Source: JOPF133 sp052144935 (GTDB taxonomy: Bacteria; Acidobacteriota; Terriglobia; Bryobacterales; Bryobacteraceae). Taken from it: a DNA stretch of 55,587 nucleotides. The stretch spans positions 1 through 55,587 of the forward strand of contig JBKQPR010000225.1 in NCBI GenBank assembly GCA_052144935.1. Direction: 5' to 3'. The notes under the pieces are model-generated. The model saw only the letters and a program-made list of their open reading frames with translations, was not told the origin of the DNA and searched no databases. Positions 1-8,348 of this stretch are shown one piece after another; position 1 is the first letter of the stretch; each line of letters begins with the position of its first letter. The position numbers were made by a program, and so were the translations under genes.

Positions 1-2215
1 AAAGCGGCGTGAAGATCATGCGCATCAGGTCGCCGGCATTGGCCGCCGCCAGGTAATAGCGGAACTGGTTATCCGCGCTGATGGAGGCCGTGGTCGATCC
101 GCCGCAGGCCAGGGTCCCGAGGGCGCCACCCGCCGCAGCGGGATTGTTCAGCAGTTGCCAGGACAGCGAATACGCCCCGCCCGTGCGCGGCGCCGAGGGC
201 CCCACGATCACGGTGTAGTTGCCGCTGGTTGTGACGCTGCGCGAAAGCGAGTAGGTGCTGGCGTTCAGGCGCGTTCCGGTGGGATCGTAAATCTCCATCG
301 ACGCGGTGAACCCGGAATTGAACGCGGCGCTGCGTACCAGCAGGGAATCGCCGCTCGATGCCGGAATGCTGTACGAGAGGAACGGCGCCGCTCCGCTGAT
401 CACGCCCTGCGCGGTTTGTCCCTGTGGGGGAGCGGCGCCGCAGGCGTTCACGGTGCGCAGCAGATCCAGATCGAAGGGTCCGCCCGCCGGGTTCGCGCTA
501 GGGTCGGCGTCGGTGGCCACCACGGTGTACGCTCCGCCCGCGGGCTGCGCAACGTCCACGCCGGTGAAGTTTCCGCCGATCGCCTGGCCCACCGGATTAC
601 CCGAGGGATCGTACACCGCCAGCGCCGGCTTCAACGTGCCGTTGACGTCCAGCATGCGGACGCTGAACGACTCTCCCGGGTTCGCGTTATAGGTGTACAC
701 CGCCGTGGTCAGCGGCTGCGCAAAGGCGGCGTTGGCCAACGCCCCGCAGTTCAGCGTTCCCGCGCCGCAAGGCCGGTTCAGGCGCGCCAGGGCCAGCGCG
801 TAATTGCCGGTCTGCGTATTATCGTAGCCATCGCTCACCACCAGGGTATAAGAGCCGGTGGATGCCGTGCTGAAACCGACCTGCCCGAGGTTGGCGGTGC
901 TCAAAAACTGTACGGCGTTACCCGACGGATCGTAGATATCCACTCTCGGGTGGAAGGAACTGCCGGCGTTCTGGTCGGAGCGCAACAGGCGCAATAAATA
1001 GTTGTCGCTGGCGGTGGCGGAAAGCGAATAGAGATTGCCGGCCAAGAGGCCGTTGATGGAGCCGTTCACCAGCGAGGCGCACGAAAGCGGCGTCTCGGTG
1101 CTGCACGGCCGGTTGAGCCGGCTGAAGCCGAGCACGTAGCTGCCTGTGTCCAGGCCGGTGGCCACATCGGTCACAAGCACTAAATAGGCGCCGCTCAGCT
1201 TGGCCGTGAATGTGCCGCTTGAGGAAGCGTGGCCGGCCGTGGTGGCGGACTGGATCGCGGTGACCAGGTTTCCCTGCGGATCGTAAACCGCCGCCCGAGG
1301 CACGAAAGTGCCGTCCGTGCCCACGCTGGCCGTTTTGAGATTGATGACATCGCCCACCGCGGCGGCAATGCCGAAGGCATTCACGCCCAGCGGGCTTACG
1401 ATGGTGCCCTGCGCCAACGTGCCGCAGGTCAGGTTCGTAGTGTTGCTGCACGGGGCGTTGAGCCTGGTCACCGAGACGGCGTAATTGCCGGTCAGGTCCG
1501 CCGAATCCAGGACAATCAGCGTGACCGTGCCGGCCGTAGGCACTGGAAAGATCAGGTTCGTGAACTGGAACGGGTAAATGTTCACGGCGGCGGGCGTGAC
1601 ACCGTCGGCCTGGAGCAGGATGTTGCCGTCGGGCCCGTATGCGAACATGGACGGCAGGAACCCGTTGGCGTAAGGAGCAATCTCGCCGAGGAAGGCTTCC
1701 AGCATATCGCCCGCGTTGGCCTGAAACTGATAGCTGGTCAATTGCAGAGGCGCGGTGATTTGTCCCAGGGAGGGGGTGCCGCAGGAAAGCGTGGTGGCGT
1801 TGCACGGGCGGTTGAGATTGGTATAGACGATCGCGAAATTGCCGATCATATTGGCCGTCACCTGCACTGTGTAGGTGCCCGTGAGAGGCATGCTGTATTG
1901 GCCGGCGTAGGTTGCGCCCACGAAGAAGGCATTGGGCTGCGGCTGGACCGAGTTATTGTTCAAATCGGTGATGGTAAGCTGCGTCAGCTGGAAGGCGGTG
2001 TTGGTACCGGTCGCGGTGTTCGTACCGGTCACCAGCACCCGCAGCAGAATCACGTCGCCACTCTGAACCGTGAGGCCAAAAAGCGCTACGCCTGTGTTGG
2101 GAATGGTGGCGTTGGTCACCACCCCACAGCTCAAGGGCGTTTGAACAGCCTGCCCCATGGCGGCCGGGGCCAGCGCGCAGGCCGCGAGCCAGAGCCGCAG
2201 GGCAGCCCGTCTCAC
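1..2215 (-). CDS. Secreted tandem-repeat protein, 3' end off the window
   Basis: Open frame on the minus strand from a GTG at 2215 to the left edge, with no stop. The first residues (basic RR, then a hydrophobic run LRLWLAACALAPAA) form a signal peptide ending near MGQA. A GGAGG-like site precedes the GTG. The mature part is built of repeats of about 117 residues, each opening with a motif like LNRPC followed by LxCG. The motif falls near 1805, 1455, 1105 and 770, a period of about 350 bp. Each unit is a predicted beta-sandwich rich in Y, V, T and G (SGTYTVxV, GSYVLxF, YDPSGN), resembling bacterial pre-peptidase C-terminal (PPC) domains. That family assignment is an inference. The paired cysteines suggest one disulfide per unit. 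The start overlaps the stop of the upstream RHS gene by 4 bp (GTGA), so translation is probably coupled. I recognise no catalytic motif. It may be a surface adhesin or matrix protein. Confidence 0.8.
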   Translation of the reverse strand, partial: MRRAALRLWLAACALAPAAMGQAVQTPLSCGVVTNATIPNTGVALFGLTVQSGDVILLRVLVTGTNTATGTNTAFQLTQLTITDLNNNSVQPQPNAFFVGATYAGQYSMPLTGTYTVQVTANMIGNFAIVYTNLNRPCNATTLSCGTPSLGQITAPLQLTSYQFQANAGDMLEAFLGEIAPYANGFLPSMFAYGPDGNILLQADGVTPAAVNIYPFQFTNLIFPVPTAGTVTLIVLDSADLTGNYAVSVTRLNAPCSNTTNLTCGTLAQGTIVSPLGVNAFGIAAAVGDVINLKTASVGTDGTFVPRAAVYDPQGNLVTAIQSATTAGHASSSGTFTAKLSGAYLVLVTDVATGLDTGSYVLGFSRLNRPCSTETPLSCASLVNGSINGLLAGNLYSLSATASDNYLLRLLRSDQNAGSSFHPRVDIYDPSGNAVQFLSTANLGQVGFSTASTGSYTLVVSDGYDNTQTGNYALALARLNRPCGAGTLNCGALANAAFAQPLTTAVYTYNANPGESFSVRMLDVNGTLKPALAVYDPSGNPVGQAIGGNFTGVDVAQPAGGAYTVVATDADPSANPAGGPFDLDLLRTVNACGAAPPQGQTAQGVISGAAPFLSYSIPASSGDSLLVRSAAFNSGFTASMEIYDPTGTRLNASTYSLSRSVTTSGNYTVIVGPSAPRTGGAYSLSWQLLNNPAAAGGALGTLACGGSTTASISADNQFRYYLAAANAGDLMRMIFTPL

Positions 2216-4935
2216 TGGCTCCTCCGGCCCGTCGAGAACGCGCAATCCGCCACGCCCCGTACAAAGCAGGCGCCCGCGCCGGTAAGTTGCGGCGTCAAGC
2301 CGGGCGCGGGCGGCCAAAGATCCACCGCCGCCGGCAGCGCCAGGCGCAAATCCGGAAACAGATACTGGCCGCCGGTGAACACCAGACCGTTGCCGTCGTC
2401 CACCCATCCGCTCTCGCCGTGCGCGTGGAACAGGTTGGGCACGCCCTCGCTCGAGGACACCAGGCGGCCCAGCGGGTCGTACCGGTAGCGATTCACCACC
2501 CCCGCGGTGGGATTCGAAACCGCGACTACATTGCCATCGCCGTCGTAGTGGTAGAAGTACGGCGTCCCGTTGGCGTTCACCTGCCACGCGAGGCCGAGAC
2601 CGTAGACATACCACGCCACCGGGTTGTTCGAACCGTCTACTTGCGCCACCACGCGCGGCTCGGGGCCGGACGGATCGTACACCAAGCGCGCACCCGATAC
2701 CGTCGCGCGCAGCCCTTCGGAATCGTATCCGTAGCTGGTGGAAGCGTTGCCGCTTATGGCGGATAACCGCTCGAAGGGATCGTAAGTCAGGATCAGGTTG
2801 CCCGAACCTCCAATCGTGGTCAGGTGTCCGTCCGCATCGTATTGGTAAGTCTGGCCGTCACTGCGGCTCAGCGGATGGTTGGCGGGGTTGTAAGCGATGG
2901 TGTACGCCAGAAGAGCCGGCAAGGTGGCAACCGGCTCTAGGGCGCTCACCGCGGTGCGGTTGCCGGCGGCGTCCAGGGTGTAGCGATAGCCCGCCACCGG
3001 TGTGCCGTCCGGACCGGTGCTCACGATCGCGCGCAGCCGATGCGCCGCGTCGTATTGATAGATGGTGATCGGCCCGCCCGATATGCTGACGCTCAGCGGC
3101 CAGCCCGCGGCGTCGTAGCTGTACACCGCGGAGTCGCCCTGCCAGTCGGCTACCTGGATCAGGCGGTTGGCCTTGTCGTACTGGTAGGTCACGGTGTTGC
3201 CGCCCGGCAGCGTGATGCTCGAAAGCAGGCCCGAGGTATTGTAGGTGTAGCTCACCTGGTTGCCGAAGGAATCGGTGTATTTCACCAGCCGCTGCAGCGC
3301 ATCGCGCACGCGGCCGGAGAAGTCGTAATTCAGTTGCGACGTGCCATTGGCCACACTGGCCGGCCGCAGTCCCACGTTATAAGTGGCGGCGAGCGTCGTG
3401 CCGCCCGGATCGGTGCGCGCCTGGACGCGCGCCGCGGCGTCGTATTGATACGCCCAGTTGCCGCCCAGCGCGTCCACAAAGGCGGACAGCAATCCATCGG
3501 AGCCGTACTGGTAAGCGGTGTTGGCGCCCAGCGCGTTGGTGAGGCTGGCGATCTGCCCCGCCGCCGAGCGCGTCGCCGTAGAGGCGCCCATTACGGGGTT
3601 CGTTACTGAGATCGGGTTCCCGGAAGCGTCGTAGCCGAAGGTATAGACGTTCCCTCGCGGATCGGTAATACTCGCCGGGCCGTTGGCCGTGTAAGTGGCC
3701 GTCCATTTGTTGCCCGCGCCGTCAGTCGCGGAGGTCAGGTTGTTATTGGCGTCGTAGGCGAAGGTTTCGGTATCACCCAGAGCATCCACCGTTTGCGTGC
3801 GCCGGCCCGAGGCATCGTAGCTGTACGAGACGGTGTTGTTGTAAGCGTCGGTCACCGACAGCAGCAGCCCGTTGGCGCTCGAAGTGTACAGGGTGGAGTT
3901 GCCGCTGCACCCGCCGGCGGTGAGGGGATCGTAGAACACCATGCAGTAGGTAAGCTGTATCTGGGTGGGGCTCTGCGGAACCGTGTACGTCCGGACGGCG
4001 CCATCCGGCGTGGTGACGCTGGCCACCGAGGTGAAAGGCCCGTCGAGCAGCCAGGCGATCGCCAGAGTTCCACTCGCGTAGGCGATGCTGGTCAGATTGC
4101 CGTTGCCATCGTATTGATAGCCGATGGTCTGTCCGTCCACGTTGGTCTGCTGCGCCAGATGTCCATCGCCGGTGTAAGAGAAACTCGCGCTGCGTCCCGT
4201 GGAATCCGAGAAGGAACTGATATGTCCGTTGCCGTCGTTCGAGAAATTCACCATCCGGCCGCGATAATTCGCCGCCGTCAGGTTGCCGCTCGAATCGTAA
4301 GTCAGGGAAACGAACGTGACGCCGGAGTTCTGGATGGCCATCAACCGGCCCGCAGTGCTGAAGATCCGCGTGGTTTTCGAACCAGGGGTGCTTAGCGTGA
4401 AGGTGCCATTGCTGTTGGCCGTCAGCGTGTCGCTGGTGGCGGTCACCGCGAAATATCCCGATGCGGTTCCCGATCCGGTCCCGGTTCCGGCGACCGATCC
4501 GGCCCCCGATCCACCGAAGCCAGGCGCGAAGATATCCGTCCGTCCCGAACCGCGCACGAGCACCAGTGTGCCATCGCTTTCGAGGGTCAGGCTGTCGCCC
4601 AGGTTGAACGACCAGCCGATGCCGAACGGCCCGGCCTGCTGGTTGTCCGAATTATACGCGCGCTCCAGTGTGAAAGGCGCTCCCGGTCCGCCCAGGACCA
4701 GGTCGGCGACTTGGATAAACGCGGTCAGGTTGGCGAGGTTGACGGATAACTGGGGATAACCCTGATCGCCGCACGCGTCGCCGCGGCAGAACGTGTCGAA
4801 AGCCGTGTAACGATTCGATCGAGGACCCCCGAATCCCATTTGCGCGCAGTCCCGGCAAGCGCCGGACGCCGTGGCGCGCGTCATCGCGAACAGGGCGAAC
4901 AGGAAGGTACCATACAGCCAGAGTCTCCGGGGAAT
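2212..4935 (-). CDS. Secreted RHS/YD-repeat protein with DUF6531-type start
   Basis: Residues about 60-135 carry the DUF6531-like start of RHS proteins (GGPGAPFTLERAYNS, GIGWSFNLG). They are followed by some 20 YD repeats of the YDAxGN type to about residue 840. RHS repeats build a beta-cocoon shell. The C-terminus is odd: where RHS-core proteins have a conserved RYYDPxxGRF stretch, this one reads GLVFTGGQYLFPDLRLALP and ends 60 residues later, so no toxin domain follows. The start is uncertain. The frame stays open upstream across the response-regulator gene, but that part looks like shadow sequence. The only nearby in-frame ATG (4884) cuts the signal peptide. An ATT at 4935 gives an ideal one (MPRRLWLYGTFLFALFA) with AGGTGG 6 bp upstream, so I use it. 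The stop overlaps the next gene's GTG start. Confidence 0.8.
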   Translation of the reverse strand: MPRRLWLYGTFLFALFAMTRATASGACRDCAQMGFGGPRSNRYTAFDTFCRGDACGDQGYPQLSVNLANLTAFIQVADLVLGGPGAPFTLERAYNSDNQQAGPFGIGWSFNLGDSLTLESDGTLVLVRGSGRTDIFAPGFGGSGAGSVAGTGTGSGTASGYFAVTATSDTLTANSNGTFTLSTPGSKTTRIFSTAGRLMAIQNSGVTFVSLTYDSSGNLTAANYRGRMVNFSNDGNGHISSFSDSTGRSASFSYTGDGHLAQQTNVDGQTIGYQYDGNGNLTSIAYASGTLAIAWLLDGPFTSVASVTTPDGAVRTYTVPQSPTQIQLTYCMVFYDPLTAGGCSGNSTLYTSSANGLLLSVTDAYNNTVSYSYDASGRRTQTVDALGDTETFAYDANNNLTSATDGAGNKWTATYTANGPASITDPRGNVYTFGYDASGNPISVTNPVMGASTATRSAAGQIASLTNALGANTAYQYGSDGLLSAFVDALGGNWAYQYDAAARVQARTDPGGTTLAATYNVGLRPASVANGTSQLNYDFSGRVRDALQRLVKYTDSFGNQVSYTYNTSGLLSSITLPGGNTVTYQYDKANRLIQVADWQGDSAVYSYDAAGWPLSVSISGGPITIYQYDAAHRLRAIVSTGPDGTPVAGYRYTLDAAGNRTAVSALEPVATLPALLAYTIAYNPANHPLSRSDGQTYQYDADGHLTTIGGSGNLILTYDPFERLSAISGNASTSYGYDSEGLRATVSGARLVYDPSGPEPRVVAQVDGSNNPVAWYVYGLGLAWQVNANGTPYFYHYDGDGNVVAVSNPTAGVVNRYRYDPLGRLVSSSEGVPNLFHAHGESGWVDDGNGLVFTGGQYLFPDLRLALPAAVDLWPPAPGLTPQLTGAGACFVRGVADCAFSTGRRSQ

Positions 4936-5028
4936 AGCGCACCACCTACAAGTACTGAGTTTAGCAAATCGCGAGGGCCCGGAAGCGATCCGGGGGCCCC
5001 GGAACCTGCAGCGGAGGACCCTGGCAGC

Positions 5029-5034
5029 TACAAT
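5029..5034 (+). promoter_or_regulatory. Possible -10 box for the response-regulator gene
   Basis: TACAAT lies 28 bp before the ATG of the response-regulator gene in the divergent intergenic stretch. I see no good -35 box at the right distance, so this is tentative. Confidence 0.3.
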
Positions 5035-5061
5035 GGAACGTACCGGAACGACCGTTTCCGT

Positions 5062-5754
5062 ATGCCCAAGCGAATTGCTATTGTCGAGGACGATCCCGAA
5101 CTGGCCGCGCTCATTGAGTACAATCTCACCCATCAGGGCTTCCAGGCACAGATTCTGACCGGCTCGGCCGGCACCTTGCGGACGCTCGAACAGGCGCGCC
5201 CCGATCTGATTCTGCTGGACGTGATGCTGCCCGAAGTCGACGGCTTCGAGCTGTGCCGCCAGATCCGCCACTCCGAGATCCTGCGCCGCATCCCCGTTCT
5301 GTTTCTCACGGCCCGCTCGGATGAAGTGGACCGCGTGCTCGGCCTGGAGATCGGCGGCGACGATTACATGACCAAGCCCTTCAGCCCGCGCGAGCTGATT
5401 GCGCGCGTGAAAAGCCATCTGCGCCGCGAGGAGCGCGACGCCGAGCCAGCCCTGGTGGAGATCGGCCCATTTCGTCTGGACCGCACCGCGCACCGCGTCT
5501 TTCAGGCCGGCCGCGAGCTGAGCTTCACGTCCACCGAGTTCAACCTGCTGGAATTCTTCCTCATGCATCCCGGACGCGCCTACAGCCGCGAGCAGCTTCT
5601 GGATTCCGTCTGGGGCAAACAGCGCTACGTGACGCCGCGCACGGTGGATGTGCACATCCGCCGCCTGCGCGAGCAGATCGAAGAACAGCCCGAGAATCCC
5701 CGTCACCTCACCACCGTGCGCGGCTTCGGCTATCGCTTCGAGGAGGCTGGGTGA
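5062..5754 (+). CDS. PhoB/OmpR-family response regulator
   Basis: A 230-residue two-component response regulator. The receiver domain (residues 1-120) has the acidic pair in IVEDDPE, the phospho-acceptor Asp53 in LLDVMLP, and the conserved Lys105 in YMTKPF. The C-terminal winged helix (about 135-228) has the OmpR/PhoB signature: TSTEFNLLEFF, the recognition helix region TPRTVDVHIRRLREQIE, and the wing GFGYRFEE. It should bind DNA as a phosphorylation-dependent dimer. I start at the ATG whose product begins MPKRIAIVEDD, because the longer upstream frame reads through the divergent promoter. No histidine kinase gene is beside it, so its partner is elsewhere. It is divergent from the RHS gene, but the sequence does not show whether it controls that gene. 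Confidence 0.93.
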   Translation: MPKRIAIVEDDPELAALIEYNLTHQGFQAQILTGSAGTLRTLEQARPDLILLDVMLPEVDGFELCRQIRHSEILRRIPVLFLTARSDEVDRVLGLEIGGDDYMTKPFSPRELIARVKSHLRREERDAEPALVEIGPFRLDRTAHRVFQAGRELSFTSTEFNLLEFFLMHPGRAYSREQLLDSVWGKQRYVTPRTVDVHIRRLREQIEEQPENPRHLTTVRGFGYRFEEAG

Positions 5755-5781
5755 GGGGCCACCCCCCGCGCACCCTCGCTC

Positions 5782-7956
5782 TCACGGCTTCACCCAGATG
5801 AAGGTCCCCAGAGGGTAAGGCGCCTCGTACAGCACGAACTGGTCCGCGTAGAACGGGCCGGCGAACAAACCGTTGACGCTCACTAACAGCCCAGCCGCTA
5901 GCGAGGTCTGCTGGGGGGGCAACAAGGTGGTGACCTGGAAAACCAGTTGGTAGACTCCGGCAATTGTGCCGGGCACCGGATACAGTGGGACTTGCTCGCC
6001 ACCAATCTGCGCCTGGGTGGTGAGGGGCGCCGGGTTGGAGCCGGTGATGCTCCCGGTGGCCGGAAACGCGCCTTCCACCGTGGCGGCCAAGCCGTTCAGA
6101 AAAACAGTCACCATCGATCCGGACAGGGCGGGATTGGCGCACGAATTCCTCGACCCATCGCTGTTCAGCGCAACCATCGGCGGGCTGTTGGGCAGAAAGT
6201 CCTGGCCGCAGCCCGCGATCGAGCCGGCCGTGTCGATGAACACGGATGGATTGCTGGCCGTGACCACGAACATCTGCGTGGCTACCGGATTCGAATTGAC
6301 CGAAACCGTCATTACGGTGGAGGGCTCCTGCGCCACCTCGAACGGCACTTGCACGTTCACCTGGCCGGAGGAGACGTACAGCAGCGGCGCGGGAATCCCG
6401 TCAAAGGCGACTTGCACGCCGGCCAGAGAAGTGGGCAGCGAGGATTGCCCGGCAACGAATCCCGACACACCCGCCGCCGGCCCCAGTCCGTTGCCGAAGA
6501 GCGAGATAAGCTGGCCGGGGGCGACCGGGCCCACCGGAGACAGGCTGCCGCCGTCGAGCACGCAGCCGAGTTGCCCGGGTTCGGAGAGATCGAATGCGGC
6601 CAGGTATGCTCCCAGCACCGTCCGCTGCGCGATCGCGTCGCTGAACACCACCCCGGGGGAAAGGGGGACGTCCGGAAGAGAGGTGTAGCCGGCCATCGCG
6701 ATCCGGCCATCCGGCTCGGCCGTTATAGCGCCGCCGTACAGTTGTGTACCGGTCAGAAACACGCTGCCAGTCATGCCGCCATCCGCCGCGTTGAAGCGTT
6801 GCACATACGCGGTCGATTGAATCGTGCCGCCATTCGGGTAACAGGGCGCCGGAGTATTGCCGGAGGATGGAGGAGGCGGATAGGGCAGGTAAACCGGCTG
6901 ATTGGGCGAGATGGTTACGGAGGCCGTGCCGCTCACCACCGGATTGCCGGCTGCATCGAGCGCCAATGTACCGCCGCCCTGCGGGACCGACCAAAGCACT
7001 TGCGAACCGGTGGGGTCCAGTTTCGTCACGAACGTACCAGGCCGGTCGCCCGGCGCGCTCGCGGTGGTATACGGATAATCCTCCGAAATCGTCGTTCCCG
7101 TCACATAAGCGTTTCCGGCGCTGTCCACCGCCAGCCCATCATTCTGTGCGCCGTTGCTCCCCGTGAGGAAGGTGCCGTAGATCAGCGTCGGGCCGTCGCT
7201 GCTGAGCCGGGTAACATTCTGCGATGGGTCGTTGACGCAGTATGGGTAGTTGCAGGACTGCGTGGAGGTTGTCTGATACGCGCCGGGCGTAGTGGGGCCG
7301 TAGGGGCCCGTTACGAAAATGTCGCCCTGCGGACCGAGCGCAATGTGGTAGCCGCCCACGCCCACAGCCGAGAACAGAATGTGAGCGCCGGAAGCATCGA
7401 GCTTCGTAACAAACTGCGTAACGTTCCCTCTTGAAAACGAGATCGCTCCCGGCGTCACGGGGTAGCCTTGGGTCGCCGATCCGGTGATGATCGCATTGCC
7501 GCCGCCATCCACCGCGATGTCCGTGGGGATAGCGAAGACTTGGCCGGCAAACAAAACCTCGTACACCACGGCGCCAGTCGGGTCCAGCTTGATCGCGAAC
7601 GGATAGTTGGAACCGGACAGTATCGGCCCTCCGAAGCCGAAGGTGGCCGGCAAAGTGCCGCCATTGCAATAGCCCGTGATGTACGCGTTGCCTGGCGGGT
7701 CCACGGCCAGCGCCACCGGTTCGCAGCCGCCGGTACCGGTTAGATCGACGAAGTAGGCCACCTGGGTAGCGTTGGGGTCTAGCCGTGCGGCTGCAATGTC
7801 CGCAATGCTCACAAAGCCCCCGGGAAGACCACTGTTCAGTACCTGCCCCAGCACGAAAATGTTGCCGGCTGCGTCGTGGCCGGCCCCCAGCAGCGATAGG
7901 TCTTCCTTCAGGAATGTGGAGAACGGACCTGGCGTCGAGGCGCAAACCGGCGTCAC
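5782..7956 (-). CDS. SBBP-type beta-propeller protein with Solibacter C-terminal domain
   Basis: A 724-residue protein. The first 450 residues hold repeated blades of the type LDPTGxxVxY...GGxxxDxxGNAYVTG, as in SBBP/NHL-like propellers. Residues about 460-720 match the Solibacter-type C-terminal domain (TIGR03437 type; SPVGPVAPGQLISLFGNGLGP, VQVAFDGIPAPLLYVSSGQVNVQVPF), a cell-surface module abundant in Bryobacterales. These proteins are normally exported, but here the frame begins at a GTG (7956) that overlaps the stop of the YCII gene by 4 bp, and no signal peptide is visible. The first blade also looks incomplete. The front of the gene may therefore have been lost, or the true start may lie elsewhere. 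It is last in a three-gene minus-strand run. Confidence 0.8.
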   Translation of the reverse strand: MTPVCASTPGPFSTFLKEDLSLLGAGHDAAGNIFVLGQVLNSGLPGGFVSIADIAAARLDPNATQVAYFVDLTGTGGCEPVALAVDPPGNAYITGYCNGGTLPATFGFGGPILSGSNYPFAIKLDPTGAVVYEVLFAGQVFAIPTDIAVDGGGNAIITGSATQGYPVTPGAISFSRGNVTQFVTKLDASGAHILFSAVGVGGYHIALGPQGDIFVTGPYGPTTPGAYQTTSTQSCNYPYCVNDPSQNVTRLSSDGPTLIYGTFLTGSNGAQNDGLAVDSAGNAYVTGTTISEDYPYTTASAPGDRPGTFVTKLDPTGSQVLWSVPQGGGTLALDAAGNPVVSGTASVTISPNQPVYLPYPPPPSSGNTPAPCYPNGGTIQSTAYVQRFNAADGGMTGSVFLTGTQLYGGAITAEPDGRIAMAGYTSLPDVPLSPGVVFSDAIAQRTVLGAYLAAFDLSEPGQLGCVLDGGSLSPVGPVAPGQLISLFGNGLGPAAGVSGFVAGQSSLPTSLAGVQVAFDGIPAPLLYVSSGQVNVQVPFEVAQEPSTVMTVSVNSNPVATQMFVVTASNPSVFIDTAGSIAGCGQDFLPNSPPMVALNSDGSRNSCANPALSGSMVTVFLNGLAATVEGAFPATGSITGSNPAPLTTQAQIGGEQVPLYPVPGTIAGVYQLVFQVTTLLPPQQTSLAAGLLVSVNGLFAGPFYADQFVLYEAPYPLGTFIWVKP

Positions 7957-8348
7957 AGGAATTCTTCAGGCGGCCCGCTCATCACCTGCCGCACTTCGAT
8001 CGGCATGTTCATGGGGACCCCGCCGGGGCCGGGCGCGGCCGACGCCCTTGCGGCAATCTCATAGGCGCGCTGGGGACTCTCGACTTCCACGATCCAGTAG
8101 CCGGCGAGATACTCCTTGGCCTCCGGAAACACGCCGTCCGTGATCGGCGCCCCGTCCTTCCCGGCCCGCACAATCTTGGCCTCGTGCGGGTTGGCCAAGC
8201 CTTCGGCGGACACCAGTTCTCCGGACTCGCGGAGCGACTTGTCGAAACTGCGCTGGAACGCGATGTGCGCCTGGATGTCCTTCTTCGGCCATGCGCCAAA
8301 CGCGTCATAACCCGTCTTGGGGCAGTTCATCATCAAAATGTACTTCAT
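7953..8348 (-). CDS. YCII-related (DGPF-type) domain protein
   Basis: A 131-residue cytoplasmic protein beginning MKYILMMN, as in YCII-related/DGPF proteins. It has the family's middle segment (ITDGVFPEAKEYLAGYWIVEV) and a C-terminal region predicting a ferredoxin-like alpha/beta fold. Members are often encoded next to ECF sigma factors, but none is seen here. The biochemical role of this subfamily is not established. The ATG overlaps the stop of the cytochrome gene by 4 bp (ATGA), and its own stop overlaps the next GTG, so all three genes are probably on one message. Confidence 0.8.
   Translation of the reverse strand: MKYILMMNCPKTGYDAFGAWPKKDIQAHIAFQRSFDKSLRESGELVSAEGLANPHEAKIVRAGKDGAPITDGVFPEAKEYLAGYWIVEVESPQRAYEIAARASAAPGPGGVPMNMPIEVRQVMSGPPEEFL

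Noticed and set aside
155..2488. Long plus-strand frames (155-997, 1229-2488)
   Set aside because: Rich in Arg/His/Gly and antisense to repeat-protein genes with a clear signal peptide and repeats on the minus strand.
4936..5706. N-terminal extension of the RHS frame
   Set aside because: It runs antisense through the response-regulator gene and reads as shadow sequence; the signal peptide starts at 4935.
5947..7434. Plus-strand 495-codon frame
   Set aside because: Antisense to the propeller/Solibacter-domain protein; low-complexity basic translation.
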